NCBI GenBank assembly: GCA_910589265.1
Contig: CAJUTQ010000096.1
Coordinates: 1-64,000 of the forward strand
Origin: an uncultured Lachnospiraceae bacterium
Lineage (GTDB): Bacteria > Bacillota > Clostridia > Lachnospirales > Lachnospiraceae
Length of the DNA stretch: 64,000 nucleotides
Direction: 5' to 3'
Translations under genes and position numbers: made by a program
Part shown: positions 32,042-41,415 of the stretch, piece after piece
How positions within the stretch are numbered: the stretch's first letter is position 1
Layout: every line of letters starts with the position of its first letter
The notes under the pieces: model-generated
What the model saw: only the letters and a program-made list of their open reading frames with translations
The model's database searches: none
Told to the model about the DNA's origin: nothing

Positions 32042-32187
32042 TTATGATTATAAATCATTGAAAGATTCAAAGTTATTCATCTGCTGTTGTAAAGCTAATC
32101 CAGACGGCACATCAAATCTAATTATAAATTCCACATATATTGAATTAAATATAGACTGAGCCGCTTTAAAAAATGAAGGAAAGGAAA

Positions 32188-33579
32188 ATGAGCAGACGCC
32201 CACTTTTTTGGCGGATCAAACAGGGCTGTTTTCCAGGGAAACCTGGGAAATGCATAGGTATGTATATGAGAGAAAAATATGAGTCATTATCACTGGTTGT
32301 ATTGAAGGACATAGCAAAGACAAGGGGTATGAAACACATCTCATCTATGAAAAAGCAAGAGCTAGTGGATGCAATGCTTAAGAGAGATGAGGAGGAAGAG
32401 AATAAAAAGGAGAATATGGCCCATCCAGAAGTTTCAGCAGAGAAGGAAGCTTTGGACAGTGGGATTACGGCCAATGGAATATTGGAAGTTCTTCCTGATG
32501 GATATGGATTTATTCGATGTGCTAATTATCTCCCAGGAGAGAATGATGTATATGTAGCTCCTTCCCAAATACGAAGATTTAATTTAAAGACAGGAGACAT
32601 TGTTGTGGGGAATACAAGGGTGAAAACCCAGACAGAGAAATTCAGCGCCCTTCTTTATATTAAGTCCATTAATGGCTTTCATCCCAATGAGGCTGCCAAA
32701 AGGTGTAATTTTGAGGACATGACACCTATTTTTCCCAACGAACGGCTGCATCTGGAGACAGGGACACAAAACCTTCCTATGAGAATTATGGATTTGATTT
32801 CCCCTGTAGGCAAAGGACAAAGAGGGATGGTAGTATCCCCTCCTAAGGCAGGAAAGACAACTTTATTAAAAGCCATTGCCAAATCTATCAAACAGAACAA
32901 CCCAGAAATGCACATGATTATTCTTCTCATAGATGAGCGGCCAGAGGAAGTGACAGATATTAAAGAGGCAATCGAAGGAAAAAATGTGGAAGTGATTTAT
33001 TCCACCTTTGATGAGCTTCCAGAACACCATAAGAGAGTATCTGAGATGGTCATGGAGAGGGCAAAAAGACTAGTAGAACATAAAAAAGACGTCATGATTT
33101 TACTGGATAGTATTACTAGGCTTACAAGGGCATATAACTTAACAGTGCCTCCCAGCGGCAGAACCTTATCTGGCGGACTAGATCCTGCAGCGCTTCATAT
33201 GCCAAAGCGTTTTTTTGGGGCTGCGAGAAATATGCGGGAGGGGGGAAGCCTGACAATACTTGCATCAGCTCTTGTGGAGACTGGGAGTAAAATGGATGAT
33301 GTTGTCTATGAGGAATTTAAAGGTACAGGAAATATGGAGATGGTATTGGATAGAAAGCTGTCTGAAAAAAGGATATTTCCTGCCATTGATATTCCAAAGT
33401 CTGGAACTAGAAGAGAAGATTTATTACTTAATGCCGAAGAGCTGGAGGGAATGAACATTATGAGAAAGGCATTAAATGAAATGAAGCCAGAGGAAGCGGT
33501 GGAACGAATTTTGGATCTTTTTGTTAAGACTAAGAACAATAAAGAGTTTGTGGAAATGATAAAAAAGATAAATTTTTGA
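32188..33579 (+). CDS. rho: Transcription termination factor Rho
   Basis: Hexameric RNA helicase of about 463 residues. Rho N-terminal helical domain (about 26-75, MREKYESLSLVVLKDIAKTRG), a Glu/Lys-rich linker, cold-shock RNA-binding domain (about 90-165, GILEVLPDGYGFIR), then RecA-like ATPase: Walker A SPPKAGKTTLLKAIAKS (about 212-228), LLIDERPEEVTD, Walker B MILLDSITRLTRAYN, Q-loop-like RTLSGGLDPAAL. ATG 32188 has the best ribosome binding site (AAGGAAAGG). The family usually starts at MREKY (ATG 32266), which has only a weak site here and is preceded by a CCAGG-GAAA-CCTGG hairpin (32233-32246). The extra 26 residues are therefore uncertain. Confidence 0.96.
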   Translation: MSRRPLFWRIKQGCFPGKPGKCIGMYMREKYESLSLVVLKDIAKTRGMKHISSMKKQELVDAMLKRDEEEENKKENMAHPEVSAEKEALDSGITANGILEVLPDGYGFIRCANYLPGENDVYVAPSQIRRFNLKTGDIVVGNTRVKTQTEKFSALLYIKSINGFHPNEAAKRCNFEDMTPIFPNERLHLETGTQNLPMRIMDLISPVGKGQRGMVVSPPKAGKTTLLKAIAKSIKQNNPEMHMIILLIDERPEEVTDIKEAIEGKNVEVIYSTFDELPEHHKRVSEMVMERAKRLVEHKKDVMILLDSITRLTRAYNLTVPPSGRTLSGGLDPAALHMPKRFFGAARNMREGGSLTILASALVETGSKMDDVVYEEFKGTGNMEMVLDRKLSEKRIFPAIDIPKSGTRREDLLLNAEELEGMNIMRKALNEMKPEEAVERILDLFVKTKNNKEFVEMIKKINF

Positions 33580-33594
33580 AAGAAGAAAAAAGGC

Positions 33595-33623
33595 TTGCGC
33601 AAATAAGTAAGCTATGATAAAAT
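33595..33623 (+). promoter_or_regulatory. Sigma-A promoter of rpmE
   Basis: TTGCGC (33595-33600), 17-nt spacer, TAAAAT (33618-33623), ending 58 nt before the rpmE start. Confidence 0.5.
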
Positions 33624-33681
33624 GAATGAGCTATGTAAAGAATAATAGACAGATACTTGTATATAAAGAGGTGAAATAAAA

Positions 33682-33885
33682 ATGAGAGAAGGAATCCATC
33701 CCAATTATCATCAGGCAACGGTTACATGCAATTGTGGGAACACATTTGTGACAGGTTCTACAAAACCAGATATCCACGTTGAAATCTGTTCCAAGTGTCA
33801 TCCCTTTTATACTGGCCAACAGAAGACGGCTCAGGCACATGGACGCATTGACAAGTTTAACAAGAAATATGGCGTGGACAATTAA
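33682..33885 (+). CDS. rpmE: 50S ribosomal protein L31 (zinc-binding type)
   Basis: Ribosomal protein L31, 67 residues. Starts MREGIHPNYHQATVTCNCGN; C16, C18, C36 and C39 form the zinc site of the C+ type. No Zur box was recognised upstream. AGAGGTGA precedes ATG 33682. Located between rho and the DUF1385-prmC-prfA group, a common order in Clostridia. Confidence 0.97.
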   Translation: MREGIHPNYHQATVTCNCGNTFVTGSTKPDIHVEICSKCHPFYTGQQKTAQAHGRIDKFNKKYGVDN

Positions 33886-34007
33886 GTTATTTCTTATGTA
33901 AGGGTTGGGGTTGAAGAATCTCAGCCTGTTTTGCTGTATAATAAAAGAAATAAGTTCATTTCCCGACAAGGCAAATACTTGAAGAATGGATGGTAGGGAT
34001 GAAAAAA

Positions 34008-34970
34008 ATGAAAAATGCATCTTGTGGCATTGGGGGACAGGCGGTCATCGAAGGAGTGATGATGAAAAATAAAGAGCGGTATGCAGTGGCAGTTCGAAAG
34101 CCAGATCATACGATAGAAGTAATGACAGATGAATACAAGACCGTTGCCCCGAACAAGAAATTAACTGAAATTCCTTTTGTACGGGGAGTTTTTAATTTTA
34201 TAGATTCTTTAGTGCTAGGAATGAAAATATTGTCTTATTCTGCTTCCTTTTATGAGGATGAGGAGGATAGGGACAAGGAGAAAAAGAGCAAAAGCTGGAT
34301 GGAGAAAGTTTTGGGAGAAAAGGCTGAATCTGTATTTATGGGATGTACGATTTTCCTTTCTGTTTTGGCGGCAATTGGCCTTTTTATGATTCTTCCCTAT
34401 ATTATTTCCACTTTTTTAGGCAGATTTATTGATTCCCATGGGGCTCTTGCAATTCTTGAAGGAATTTTACGACTGACTATATTTATTGGCTATGTATTTC
34501 TCATCTCTCTGATGAAAGACATTAAACGGGTATATCAGTATCATGGAGCAGAACATAAATGTATTAGCTGCATTGAAAGGGGATATCCATTGACTGTGGA
34601 CAATGTAAGGAAGAGCTCCAAAGAGCATAAACGTTGTGGCACGAGTTTTATGCTTTTTGTAATGGTCGTGAGTATTTTATTCTTTTTTTTCATTAAAGTA
34701 GAAAATCCTTTCATAAAAATGGGACTTCGAGTAGTACTCATTCCTTTTATTGCAGGGGTTTCCTATGAAATTATTCGTTTAGCGGGAAAAACCGATCATT
34801 TCATTGTGAATATACTTTCTGCCCCAGGGCTTTGGCTTCAAAGATTAACGACAAAGGAGCCAGATGATCAAATGATTGAGGTAGCTATTGCAGCAGTGGA
34901 AGAGGTTTTTGACTGGAAGGCTTACTTTCAGGAAAGATTTGACTCAGTTAAGGGATATAGAAAGGAATAG
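34008..34970 (+). CDS. DUF1385 membrane protein (YqhQ-like)
   Basis: A membrane protein of about 320 residues of the DUF1385 family. Opening CGIGGQAVIEGVMMKN (about 5-20), then EIPFVRGVFNFIDSLVLGM, membrane helices at about 103-130, 145-162, 207-228 and 235-250, and the conserved YQYHGAEHKCISCIE (about 178-192) and HKRCGTSFML. The histidines and cysteines around YHGAEHKC suggest metal binding. Function unknown. I chose ATG 34008 because GGTAGGGA ends 8 nt upstream; in-frame ATGs at 33990 and 33999 are possible. Probably co-transcribed with prmC, 11 bp downstream. Confidence 0.88.
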   Translation: MKNASCGIGGQAVIEGVMMKNKERYAVAVRKPDHTIEVMTDEYKTVAPNKKLTEIPFVRGVFNFIDSLVLGMKILSYSASFYEDEEDRDKEKKSKSWMEKVLGEKAESVFMGCTIFLSVLAAIGLFMILPYIISTFLGRFIDSHGALAILEGILRLTIFIGYVFLISLMKDIKRVYQYHGAEHKCISCIERGYPLTVDNVRKSSKEHKRCGTSFMLFVMVVSILFFFFIKVENPFIKMGLRVVLIPFIAGVSYEIIRLAGKTDHFIVNILSAPGLWLQRLTTKEPDDQMIEVAIAAVEEVFDWKAYFQERFDSVKGYRKE

Positions 34971-34981
34971 GACAGAAGAAA

Positions 34982-35821
34982 ATGCAGTATAAGGAAGCCT
35001 ATGCATATGGAAAGAGGATATTGGAGGAGAATAACATTGCCTATGCCCAGTGGGATGCACGGCGACTACTGGAGCATATTTGCCATATAAATAGAGGACA
35101 GTTCGTAGTATGGGGAGAGAAAAAGATGGAGGAAGAAGAGGAAGAGAAATACAAGAAGGCTATTCAAGAGCGGGCAGCCCATAGACCATTGCAGTATATT
35201 GTAGGAAGCCAGGAATTTATGGGTTTGCCATTTCTTGTAAATGAGCATGTACTTATTCCCAGACAGGACACAGAGTGCCTGGTAGAAGAAGTTTTAAAGA
35301 AAGTACAAGATGAAATGGCAGTTTTAGACCTTTGCACTGGTTCTGGTTGTATTATTTTAAGCATTGCACATTATAAAAAAAATATTATGGCGAAGGCCAG
35401 TGACGTTTCACCAGATGCTTTGGCAGTTGCCAGGGAAAATAAAAAAAGACTAGGGCTGGATGTTCAGTTTGTTGAAAGTGATCTGTTCCAAAAAATAGAA
35501 GGAAAGTATGATGTTATTGTCTCCAATCCTCCCTATATAAAAAAGGGCGAGATAGGGGAATTAATGGAAGAAGTCAGGGATTATGAGCCTTTTTGTGCCT
35601 TAGATGGAGGGGAAGACGGACTTTTCTTTTATCGAGTGATTGGTAAAGAGGCAAGAAAATATTTAAAAAAGGGAGGGTGGATGTTTTTTGAGATTGGATA
35701 TGATCAGAGGGAAGAGGTGATTTCCATAATGGAGCAATATGGATACGAGGATATTTCCAGTGTAAAAGATTTAGGAGGACACAATCGAATAGTTTATGGT
35801 AAATATGGGATTTCCTCGTAA
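34982..35821 (+). CDS. prmC: Release factor glutamine methyltransferase PrmC (HemK)
   Basis: SAM-dependent N5-glutamine methyltransferase, 279 residues, that methylates the GGQ glutamine of release factors. N-terminal helical bundle (about 1-75), then Rossmann fold: motif I VLDLCTGSGCIILSIA (about 113-128), acidic SDVSPDALAVAREN (about 139-152) and catalytic SNPPYIKKGE (about 182-191). Its substrate gene prfA follows 69 bp downstream, the usual pairing. The ribosome binding site before ATG 34982 is weak (GGACAGAAG). Confidence 0.96.
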   Translation: MQYKEAYAYGKRILEENNIAYAQWDARRLLEHICHINRGQFVVWGEKKMEEEEEEKYKKAIQERAAHRPLQYIVGSQEFMGLPFLVNEHVLIPRQDTECLVEEVLKKVQDEMAVLDLCTGSGCIILSIAHYKKNIMAKASDVSPDALAVARENKKRLGLDVQFVESDLFQKIEGKYDVIVSNPPYIKKGEIGELMEEVRDYEPFCALDGGEDGLFFYRVIGKEARKYLKKGGWMFFEIGYDQREEVISIMEQYGYEDISSVKDLGGHNRIVYGKYGISS

Positions 35822-35890
35822 TGGAAATAGATTGTTTGTGCCTGTACTAGAGCGCAAGAAGAAAAGAAAGACAAAGTAAGAAGCGCAGAA

Positions 35891-36982
35891 ATGGGGAAAG
35901 AAATGTTAGACAGATTAGAAGATTTATTGATTCGATATGAAGAAATTATGGGGGAACTAAACGAGCCTGCCGTTGCCAATGATCAGGAGAGATTTCGTAT
36001 GTTAATGAAAGAACAAAGTGATTTATCCCCTATTGTTGAAAAATATAAGGAATATAAAAAATGTAGGCAGGATATTGAAGACAGTCTGGCCCTTTTAGAA
36101 GAGGAAAATGATGAGGAGATGCGAGAGCTGGCAAAGGAAGAGTGGAATGATGCCAAAAAGCGTCTTTCAGAATTGGAGCATGAAATAAAAATTCTCCTTC
36201 TTCCAAAAGATCCCAATGATGAGAAAAATGTTATTGTTGAGATCAGAGCAGGGGCAGGAGGGGATGAAGCGGCTTTATTTGCAGCAGAAATGTATCGGGT
36301 ATATGTACGCTTTGGAGAGAGAAACCGCTGGAAGGTAGAAACAATGAGTATGGATGAGATTGGCATTGGAGGAATGAAGTCTGTTAGTTTTATGATTTCT
36401 GGACAGGGTGCATATTCAAAGTTAAAATATGAAAGCGGTGTCCACAGAGTGCAAAGGGTGCCAGAGACAGAATCAGGAGGACGGATACACACATCCACAA
36501 TTACCGTTGCTATTATGCCAGAAGTAGAAGATGTAGACATAGAGATTGATATGAATGATTGCAAATTTGATGTATTTCGGGCGTCAGGCAATGGGGGGCA
36601 ATGTGTGAATACAACAGATTCGGCCGTCCGACTCACCCACATTCCAACAGGTATTGTGATTTCTTGTCAGGATGAGAAGAGCCAGTTAAAAAATAAGGAT
36701 AAGGCTTTAAAAGTCCTACGAGCAAAGCTCTATGAATTGGAACAGGAAAAGCAGCATGATGCAGAGGCACAATTGCGCCGCAGCCAAGTAGGCACAGGAG
36801 ATCGATCAGAGAAAATTAGAACTTATAACTTCCCCCAAGGAAGAGTAACGGATCATAGAATTAAGCTAACCCTTCATAAGCTGGATGCAGTTATGGATGG
36901 AGAATTATTTGAAATGATTGACAGCCTGATTGCTGCTGATCAGGCTCGCAAGTTATCTCGCTTAGAGGAGAAAGGACTATAA
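35891..36982 (+). CDS. prfA: Peptide chain release factor 1
   Basis: Class I release factor of 363 residues reading UAA and UAG. The GGQ motif is in SGNGGQCVNTTDSA (about 235-248), the target of PrmC. The stop-codon recognition tripeptide region reads VPETESGGRIHTS (about 193-205), as in other Firmicutes (PET rather than E. coli PAT). N-terminal coiled-coil domain 1 occupies about 1-100. The C-terminus TYNFPQGRVTDHRI and AADQARKLSRLEEK is typical. Follows prmC. Confidence 0.97.
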   Translation: MGKEMLDRLEDLLIRYEEIMGELNEPAVANDQERFRMLMKEQSDLSPIVEKYKEYKKCRQDIEDSLALLEEENDEEMRELAKEEWNDAKKRLSELEHEIKILLLPKDPNDEKNVIVEIRAGAGGDEAALFAAEMYRVYVRFGERNRWKVETMSMDEIGIGGMKSVSFMISGQGAYSKLKYESGVHRVQRVPETESGGRIHTSTITVAIMPEVEDVDIEIDMNDCKFDVFRASGNGGQCVNTTDSAVRLTHIPTGIVISCQDEKSQLKNKDKALKVLRAKLYELEQEKQHDAEAQLRRSQVGTGDRSEKIRTYNFPQGRVTDHRIKLTLHKLDAVMDGELFEMIDSLIAADQARKLSRLEEKGL

Positions 36983-37107
36983 GCCCGGTTTATTAACTAT
37001 TGCCAGTAAAAGGAATTAGTGGTATACTGCATATAAAAATGAGCCTATTTTTTATGAATGAAATTCTTAATATGAATGAAATAGGGAGGAAAGGCAGGGA
37101 ACATATT

Positions 37108-38697
37108 TTGAGTATACAAAAGCTAATATTCCGCTCACTGGCTGTACTGACTATTTGCAGTCTTCTGGGCACGTATTTAATTTTTTTACTATTGAGTCAA
37201 AATAGCGATAATGGACGGGTAGTAAATTACAGTGGAATGGTGCGGGGAGGAGTCCAGAGAATTATCAAGCTTCATATAATGGATCAGCCTGTCGATGAAA
37301 TCTGTATGAATATTGACAAGATTATTCAAGGGCTCCTCGAGGGTGACAAAGATTTAGAGCTGCCAAAGGAAAAAGACAAGGCCTTTCAAGAAAAAATGAT
37401 GCAGGTAAAGGAATATTGGGAAAAAGAGATTCTTCCAGCTTTGGAGTCCAATAAGGGTGAAGACAATTTGGAGGAGCTTTTAGAAAAGAGTGAAACGTTT
37501 TTTTCACTGACTAATGAAGTAGTAGAGGCGTCAGAGAATTTTACTCGTAGGGGAATCAATCAGATAAAGGTGGTGGCTGTTATTGCCTGTCTTGTTAACT
37601 TGGCCTGTATTTCTGTTATAGGAAAGGTTATCCGCCGCAAAATTCTAAAACCAATTCAACAAATGGAAGGTTATATGAGGGAAATAGCCAAAGGAAATCT
37701 TTCTATTCAAGTAGACTATCAGTCGGAAGATGAGATGGGCTCTTTGGCAGACAATCTCCGTTTTACTATTCAGAAGCTGGGAGAGTATATTTATGAGATC
37801 CGTCGTCAGTTAAGGGAGGTTTCAGAGGGGAACTTAGATTTAAAGACCCATGTGGAATTTCATGGAGATTTTGTAGAGATTCAACATTCATTATTTACAT
37901 TGATTGCCTCCTTAAATGAAACAATACATATTATTAATAGCAGTGCTGATCAAGTAGCCGCCAATGCAGGGCAGGTTTCAGAAAGCACCCAAATGTTAGT
38001 GGACGGTTCCTCAGAGGAAGTGGGGACAATGGAAGAGCTGGAGGAAGAAGTTAATGCTATTTTACACCAAGCGTCTCAGTCAGAATTCAATGCAAAACAG
38101 GCAAGGAATAAAGTAGAGGAAGTACGTGAAAAAATTAACCAATGCGGAGAGCAGATGAAGGAGTTGCTTGGGGCAATGGATCAAATTATTGATAGCTCTT
38201 CTGGAATTGTAGAAGTGTCAAAGGGAGTGCAGGATATTGCATTTCAGACGAATCTTCTGGCGCTTAATGCGTCTGTGGAGGCAGCCCACGCAGGAGAAAG
38301 CGGAAGAGGATTTGCAGTTATTGCAGATGAAGTTAGAGATTTAGCCAATAAGAGTGCAGAGGCGGTAAAAGACACAGAAGCATTAGTTTCTCAGTCCTTC
38401 CAAGCAGTGAACAGCGGGAGTCAGCTGGCAAATAATGTGGCCGATCTGCTCCAGACGCTCATAGATATGACCCACGAAGTTACCGATGCAGTGAAGCTTA
38501 TTACTGATGCGGCAAGTGAACAAGCCAAATCAGTAGAAGAAGTGACAACAGGAATACATCAAGTGGCTAGCGTGGCTCAGTCCAACAGCAATGCTACTCA
38601 GGAAAGTGCAGCAGCTACCGAGGAATTGTCCAGCCAGGCACAGCTGCTTAAACAATTAGTGGAACGATTTCACATAACTGATACAAGAGTATTGTAA
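37108..38697 (+). CDS. Methyl-accepting chemotaxis protein
   Basis: Transmembrane chemoreceptor of about 529 residues. Layout: TM1 (about 8-28, SLAVLTICSLLGTYLIFLLL), an extracytoplasmic helical sensor of about 125 residues, TM2 (about 157-175), HAMP (about 178-230, starting RRKILKPIQQMEGYMREIAKGN), then the signalling bundle with the conserved tip FQTNLLALNASVEAAHAGE and GRGFAVIADEVRDLANKSAEA (split from about 387-425). The start is uncertain: the frame is open from TTG 37000 and includes ATGs at 37039, 37057 and 37072 without ribosome binding sites. TTG 37108 has AGGGA 7 nt upstream and gives a normal N-terminus. No che or flagellar genes are nearby, so it is an orphan receptor here. Confidence 0.9.
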   Translation: MSIQKLIFRSLAVLTICSLLGTYLIFLLLSQNSDNGRVVNYSGMVRGGVQRIIKLHIMDQPVDEICMNIDKIIQGLLEGDKDLELPKEKDKAFQEKMMQVKEYWEKEILPALESNKGEDNLEELLEKSETFFSLTNEVVEASENFTRRGINQIKVVAVIACLVNLACISVIGKVIRRKILKPIQQMEGYMREIAKGNLSIQVDYQSEDEMGSLADNLRFTIQKLGEYIYEIRRQLREVSEGNLDLKTHVEFHGDFVEIQHSLFTLIASLNETIHIINSSADQVAANAGQVSESTQMLVDGSSEEVGTMEELEEEVNAILHQASQSEFNAKQARNKVEEVREKINQCGEQMKELLGAMDQIIDSSSGIVEVSKGVQDIAFQTNLLALNASVEAAHAGESGRGFAVIADEVRDLANKSAEAVKDTEALVSQSFQAVNSGSQLANNVADLLQTLIDMTHEVTDAVKLITDAASEQAKSVEEVTTGIHQVASVAQSNSNATQESAAATEELSSQAQLLKQLVERFHITDTRVL

Positions 38698-38739
38698 AAT
38701 AATAATTTTTCATGAAATAGAAGGATTTAAAAAAGTCAA

Positions 38740-40485
38740 ATGAAAACAAGTAACATAAAAAAATTAATTTCTTATTATCAGCCTTATAGAGGGTTATTTT
38801 TTACAGATTTAGGATTTGCTATTGTAGGTTCGGGTGTCACATTAGTGATACCCTTAATTGTTCGTTTTATTACAGAACAAGTTGTTATCTTGGAAGCACA
38901 GGCTGCTTTTTCGATGATTATAAAGCTGGGAGCTTTTATGATGGGGCTTGTAGCGCTTGAATGCATTTGTAATATTTTCATTACCTATTATGGTCATATG
39001 GTGGGGGCCAATATTGAGGCAGATATGCGTAAAGAAATATTTGGGCATTACCAAAAATTATCCTTTGCTTTTTATGATAATCAGAAGGTTGGATATTTAT
39101 TGAGCAGAATTACTTCTGATTTATTTGATATTAGCGAGCTTTTACACCATGGGCCAGAGGACGTCATTATATCCATTATAAAGTTTATAGGCTCCTTTGT
39201 TATTTTATTTCAAGTGAATAGAAATATGACTTTTGTAGCTTTTGCATTTATTCCTGTACTTTTTCTTTATGCATTTTCTTTAAATAAAAAAATGAAGAAG
39301 GCTTTTTGGAAAAACAGGGAAAAAATTGCAGCATTAAATAGCCAAATTGAAGATAACTTGTCTGGAATACGGGTTGTAAAATCCTTTGCCAATGAGGAAA
39401 TGGAATTAAAAAAGTTCCATAAGGGAAATAATAAGTTTGTTGATGCAAAGAGGGAAAGCTATCGATATATGGCGGCATATCATTCAGGGCTGACAGCTTT
39501 GATTACTATGGTAACGATTGGGGTTTTGGTGGCAGGGGCATGGAATATTTTGGAGAGAAAGCTTGTTGTTGCAGATTTAGTGACCTTTCTTCTATATATT
39601 AATAACTTTACAGAGCCTATTAAAAAGCTTGTGGCGTTGACAGAACAGTTTCAAAATGGATATGCTGGGTTTGAAAGATTTGAAGAGATTTTATCTATTG
39701 AGCCGGACATTCAGGATAAGGACAATGCCATAAACCCTGGTAGATTAAAGGGACAAATAACTTTTAGAGAAGTATCTTTCTGCTATGAAAATGATAAAGA
39801 GAAGGTATTAAATCACTTAAACCTAGAAGTAGAGGAAGGGGATTATTTAGCAATTGTAGGAAGCTCTGGAGCTGGAAAAACAACTATGTGCAGCTTAATT
39901 CCCCGGTTTTATGATGTGACAGGGGGACAAATACAAATTGATGGAATAGATATTCGGGATATGGAATTAAAAAGTTTGAGGGAAAACATTGGAATTGTAC
40001 AACAGGATGTCTATTTATTTGCAGGAACTATTTTGGAAAATATTCGTTATGGAAGGCTGGATGCATCGGACAGAGAAGTTATTGAAGCGGCAAGGAGGGC
40101 TAACGCCCATGATTTTATTGTGGGATTTCCAGAAGGATATGCTACAGATATTGGTCAAAGGGGAGTCAAGCTTTCAGGAGGACAAAAGCAGAGACTGTCC
40201 ATTGCCAGAGTATTTTTGAAAAACCCCTCTATTTTAATTTTTGATGAAGCTACTTCTGCACTAGATAATGAAAGCGAGAGAGTCGTTCAGAAATCTTTGG
40301 AAGAACTCGCAAAGGGCAGAACAACTTTTGTCATTGCTCACAGGCTTTCAACAATACGAAATGCAAAAAAAATAGTCGTTCTCACAGAGGATGGAATTCA
40401 AGAGCAAGGATCCCATGAAGAACTGCTGAAAAAAAAGGGAATTTATAAACACTTATATGAAATGCAGTTTGAGGGACCAAAGTAA
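38740..40485 (+). CDS. ABC transporter, fused permease and ATP-binding protein
   Basis: Half-size type IV exporter of 581 residues. Six membrane helices in the first 320 residues, then nucleotide-binding domain: Walker A VGSSGAGKTTMCSLIPRFYD (about 374-393), Q-loop GIVQQDVYLF, signature KLSGGQKQRLSIARVFL (about 477-493), Walker B ILIFDEATSALDNESE (about 497-512), H-loop IAHRLSTIRNA. Probably works as a homodimer exporting a lipid, drug or peptide; substrate unknown. It follows the chemoreceptor by 42 bp and the DUF2156 gene follows closely, but no functional link is evident. Confidence 0.94.
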   Translation: MKTSNIKKLISYYQPYRGLFFTDLGFAIVGSGVTLVIPLIVRFITEQVVILEAQAAFSMIIKLGAFMMGLVALECICNIFITYYGHMVGANIEADMRKEIFGHYQKLSFAFYDNQKVGYLLSRITSDLFDISELLHHGPEDVIISIIKFIGSFVILFQVNRNMTFVAFAFIPVLFLYAFSLNKKMKKAFWKNREKIAALNSQIEDNLSGIRVVKSFANEEMELKKFHKGNNKFVDAKRESYRYMAAYHSGLTALITMVTIGVLVAGAWNILERKLVVADLVTFLLYINNFTEPIKKLVALTEQFQNGYAGFERFEEILSIEPDIQDKDNAINPGRLKGQITFREVSFCYENDKEKVLNHLNLEVEEGDYLAIVGSSGAGKTTMCSLIPRFYDVTGGQIQIDGIDIRDMELKSLRENIGIVQQDVYLFAGTILENIRYGRLDASDREVIEAARRANAHDFIVGFPEGYATDIGQRGVKLSGGQKQRLSIARVFLKNPSILIFDEATSALDNESERVVQKSLEELAKGRTTFVIAHRLSTIRNAKKIVVLTEDGIQEQGSHEELLKKKGIYKHLYEMQFEGPK

Positions 40486-40503
40486 GAGAAAGAAAGGACA
40501 GGT

Positions 40504-41415
40504 ATGGACATAACGTGGAAAAAGATAGAACTGGAAGATAAAGAGACAATTGAAAAATATTTTAGGGAAGAACAGCCTATGAACTGTGAATTTACCTTTG
40601 CGAATTTATATTTATGGTCTAGGCAGTATCCTACACAATATACAGTTATTTTTGACACCCTTGTTTTTTTGGCTATGAGAGAAGGGAAGGAGGCAGTGAC
40701 CTTTCCATGCGGACATGGGGATGTAAAGGGAGCCATTCATTTATTAAGGGAACATTTTCAAAAGACAGGGAAGGATTTTATTTTGTATCTTGTTACAGAG
40801 GATAAGTTTGCTCTGTTGGAGGAATGGTTTCCAGATACGTTTGAAATAACTTATGACAGAGATGTTGCAGATTATATTTATGAATCAGAAAAGCTCATTA
40901 CTTTATCAGGAAAAAAGCTTCATTCCAAGAGAAACCATATTAATGTTTTCAAGTCAAAAAATCAATGGAGCTATGAACCTTTAAAACAAGAAAATGTGGA
41001 AGAATGTTTTCAAATGGCATTAAAATGGAGAAGCAAAAACTGTCAGGAGGATGAAGAGGATAAAATGGCAGAAGTCTGTGTGACATTTAATGCCTTAAGA
41101 CTTTTTGAAGAATTGGAATTGATAGGAGGGGTGCTTCGGATTGATGGAGAGGTTGTAGCTTTTACAATAGGGGAGGCGGCAAATAAAGATACATTTGTCA
41201 TTCACATAGAGAAGGCTTTTGCAGAAATACAAGGGGCTTATCCCATGATCAATCAACAATTTGCCCAGCATGAATTATCCGCTTATAAGTATATTAACAG
41301 AGAAGAAGATACTGGATCGGAAGGATTGAGAAAGTCAAAATTATCTTACAAACCAGTTTTCCTTATTGAAAAAGGGATTGTAAAAGAAAAAAGAAAAGGT
41401 TCGTCTGGGAATTAG
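40504..41415 (+). CDS. DUF2156 (phosphatidylglycerol lysyltransferase C-terminal-like) protein
   Basis: A 303-residue soluble protein of PF09924, a double GNAT-like fold found in MprF C-terminal domains and in stand-alone Clostridial proteins. Recognisable parts are CEFTFANLYLWSRQY (22-36), LSGKKLHSKRNHINVFK (about 136-152), EELELIGGVLRIDGEVVAFTIGE (in two parts, near 204-226) and INREEDTGSEGLRKSKLSYKP (near 271-291), all typical of the stand-alone family. It may transfer an aminoacyl or acyl group, but the substrate is unknown. AAAGGA precedes ATG 40504. Its stop overlaps the stop of the convergent AAA gene by 4 bp. Confidence 0.85.
   Translation: MDITWKKIELEDKETIEKYFREEQPMNCEFTFANLYLWSRQYPTQYTVIFDTLVFLAMREGKEAVTFPCGHGDVKGAIHLLREHFQKTGKDFILYLVTEDKFALLEEWFPDTFEITYDRDVADYIYESEKLITLSGKKLHSKRNHINVFKSKNQWSYEPLKQENVEECFQMALKWRSKNCQEDEEDKMAEVCVTFNALRLFEELELIGGVLRIDGEVVAFTIGEAANKDTFVIHIEKAFAEIQGAYPMINQQFAQHELSAYKYINREEDTGSEGLRKSKLSYKPVFLIEKGIVKEKRKGSSGN

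Noticed and set aside
35983..36642. Minus-strand ORF of 219 codons inside prfA
   Set aside because: Antisense shadow of prfA, Ser-rich, with no ribosome binding site or recognisable domain.
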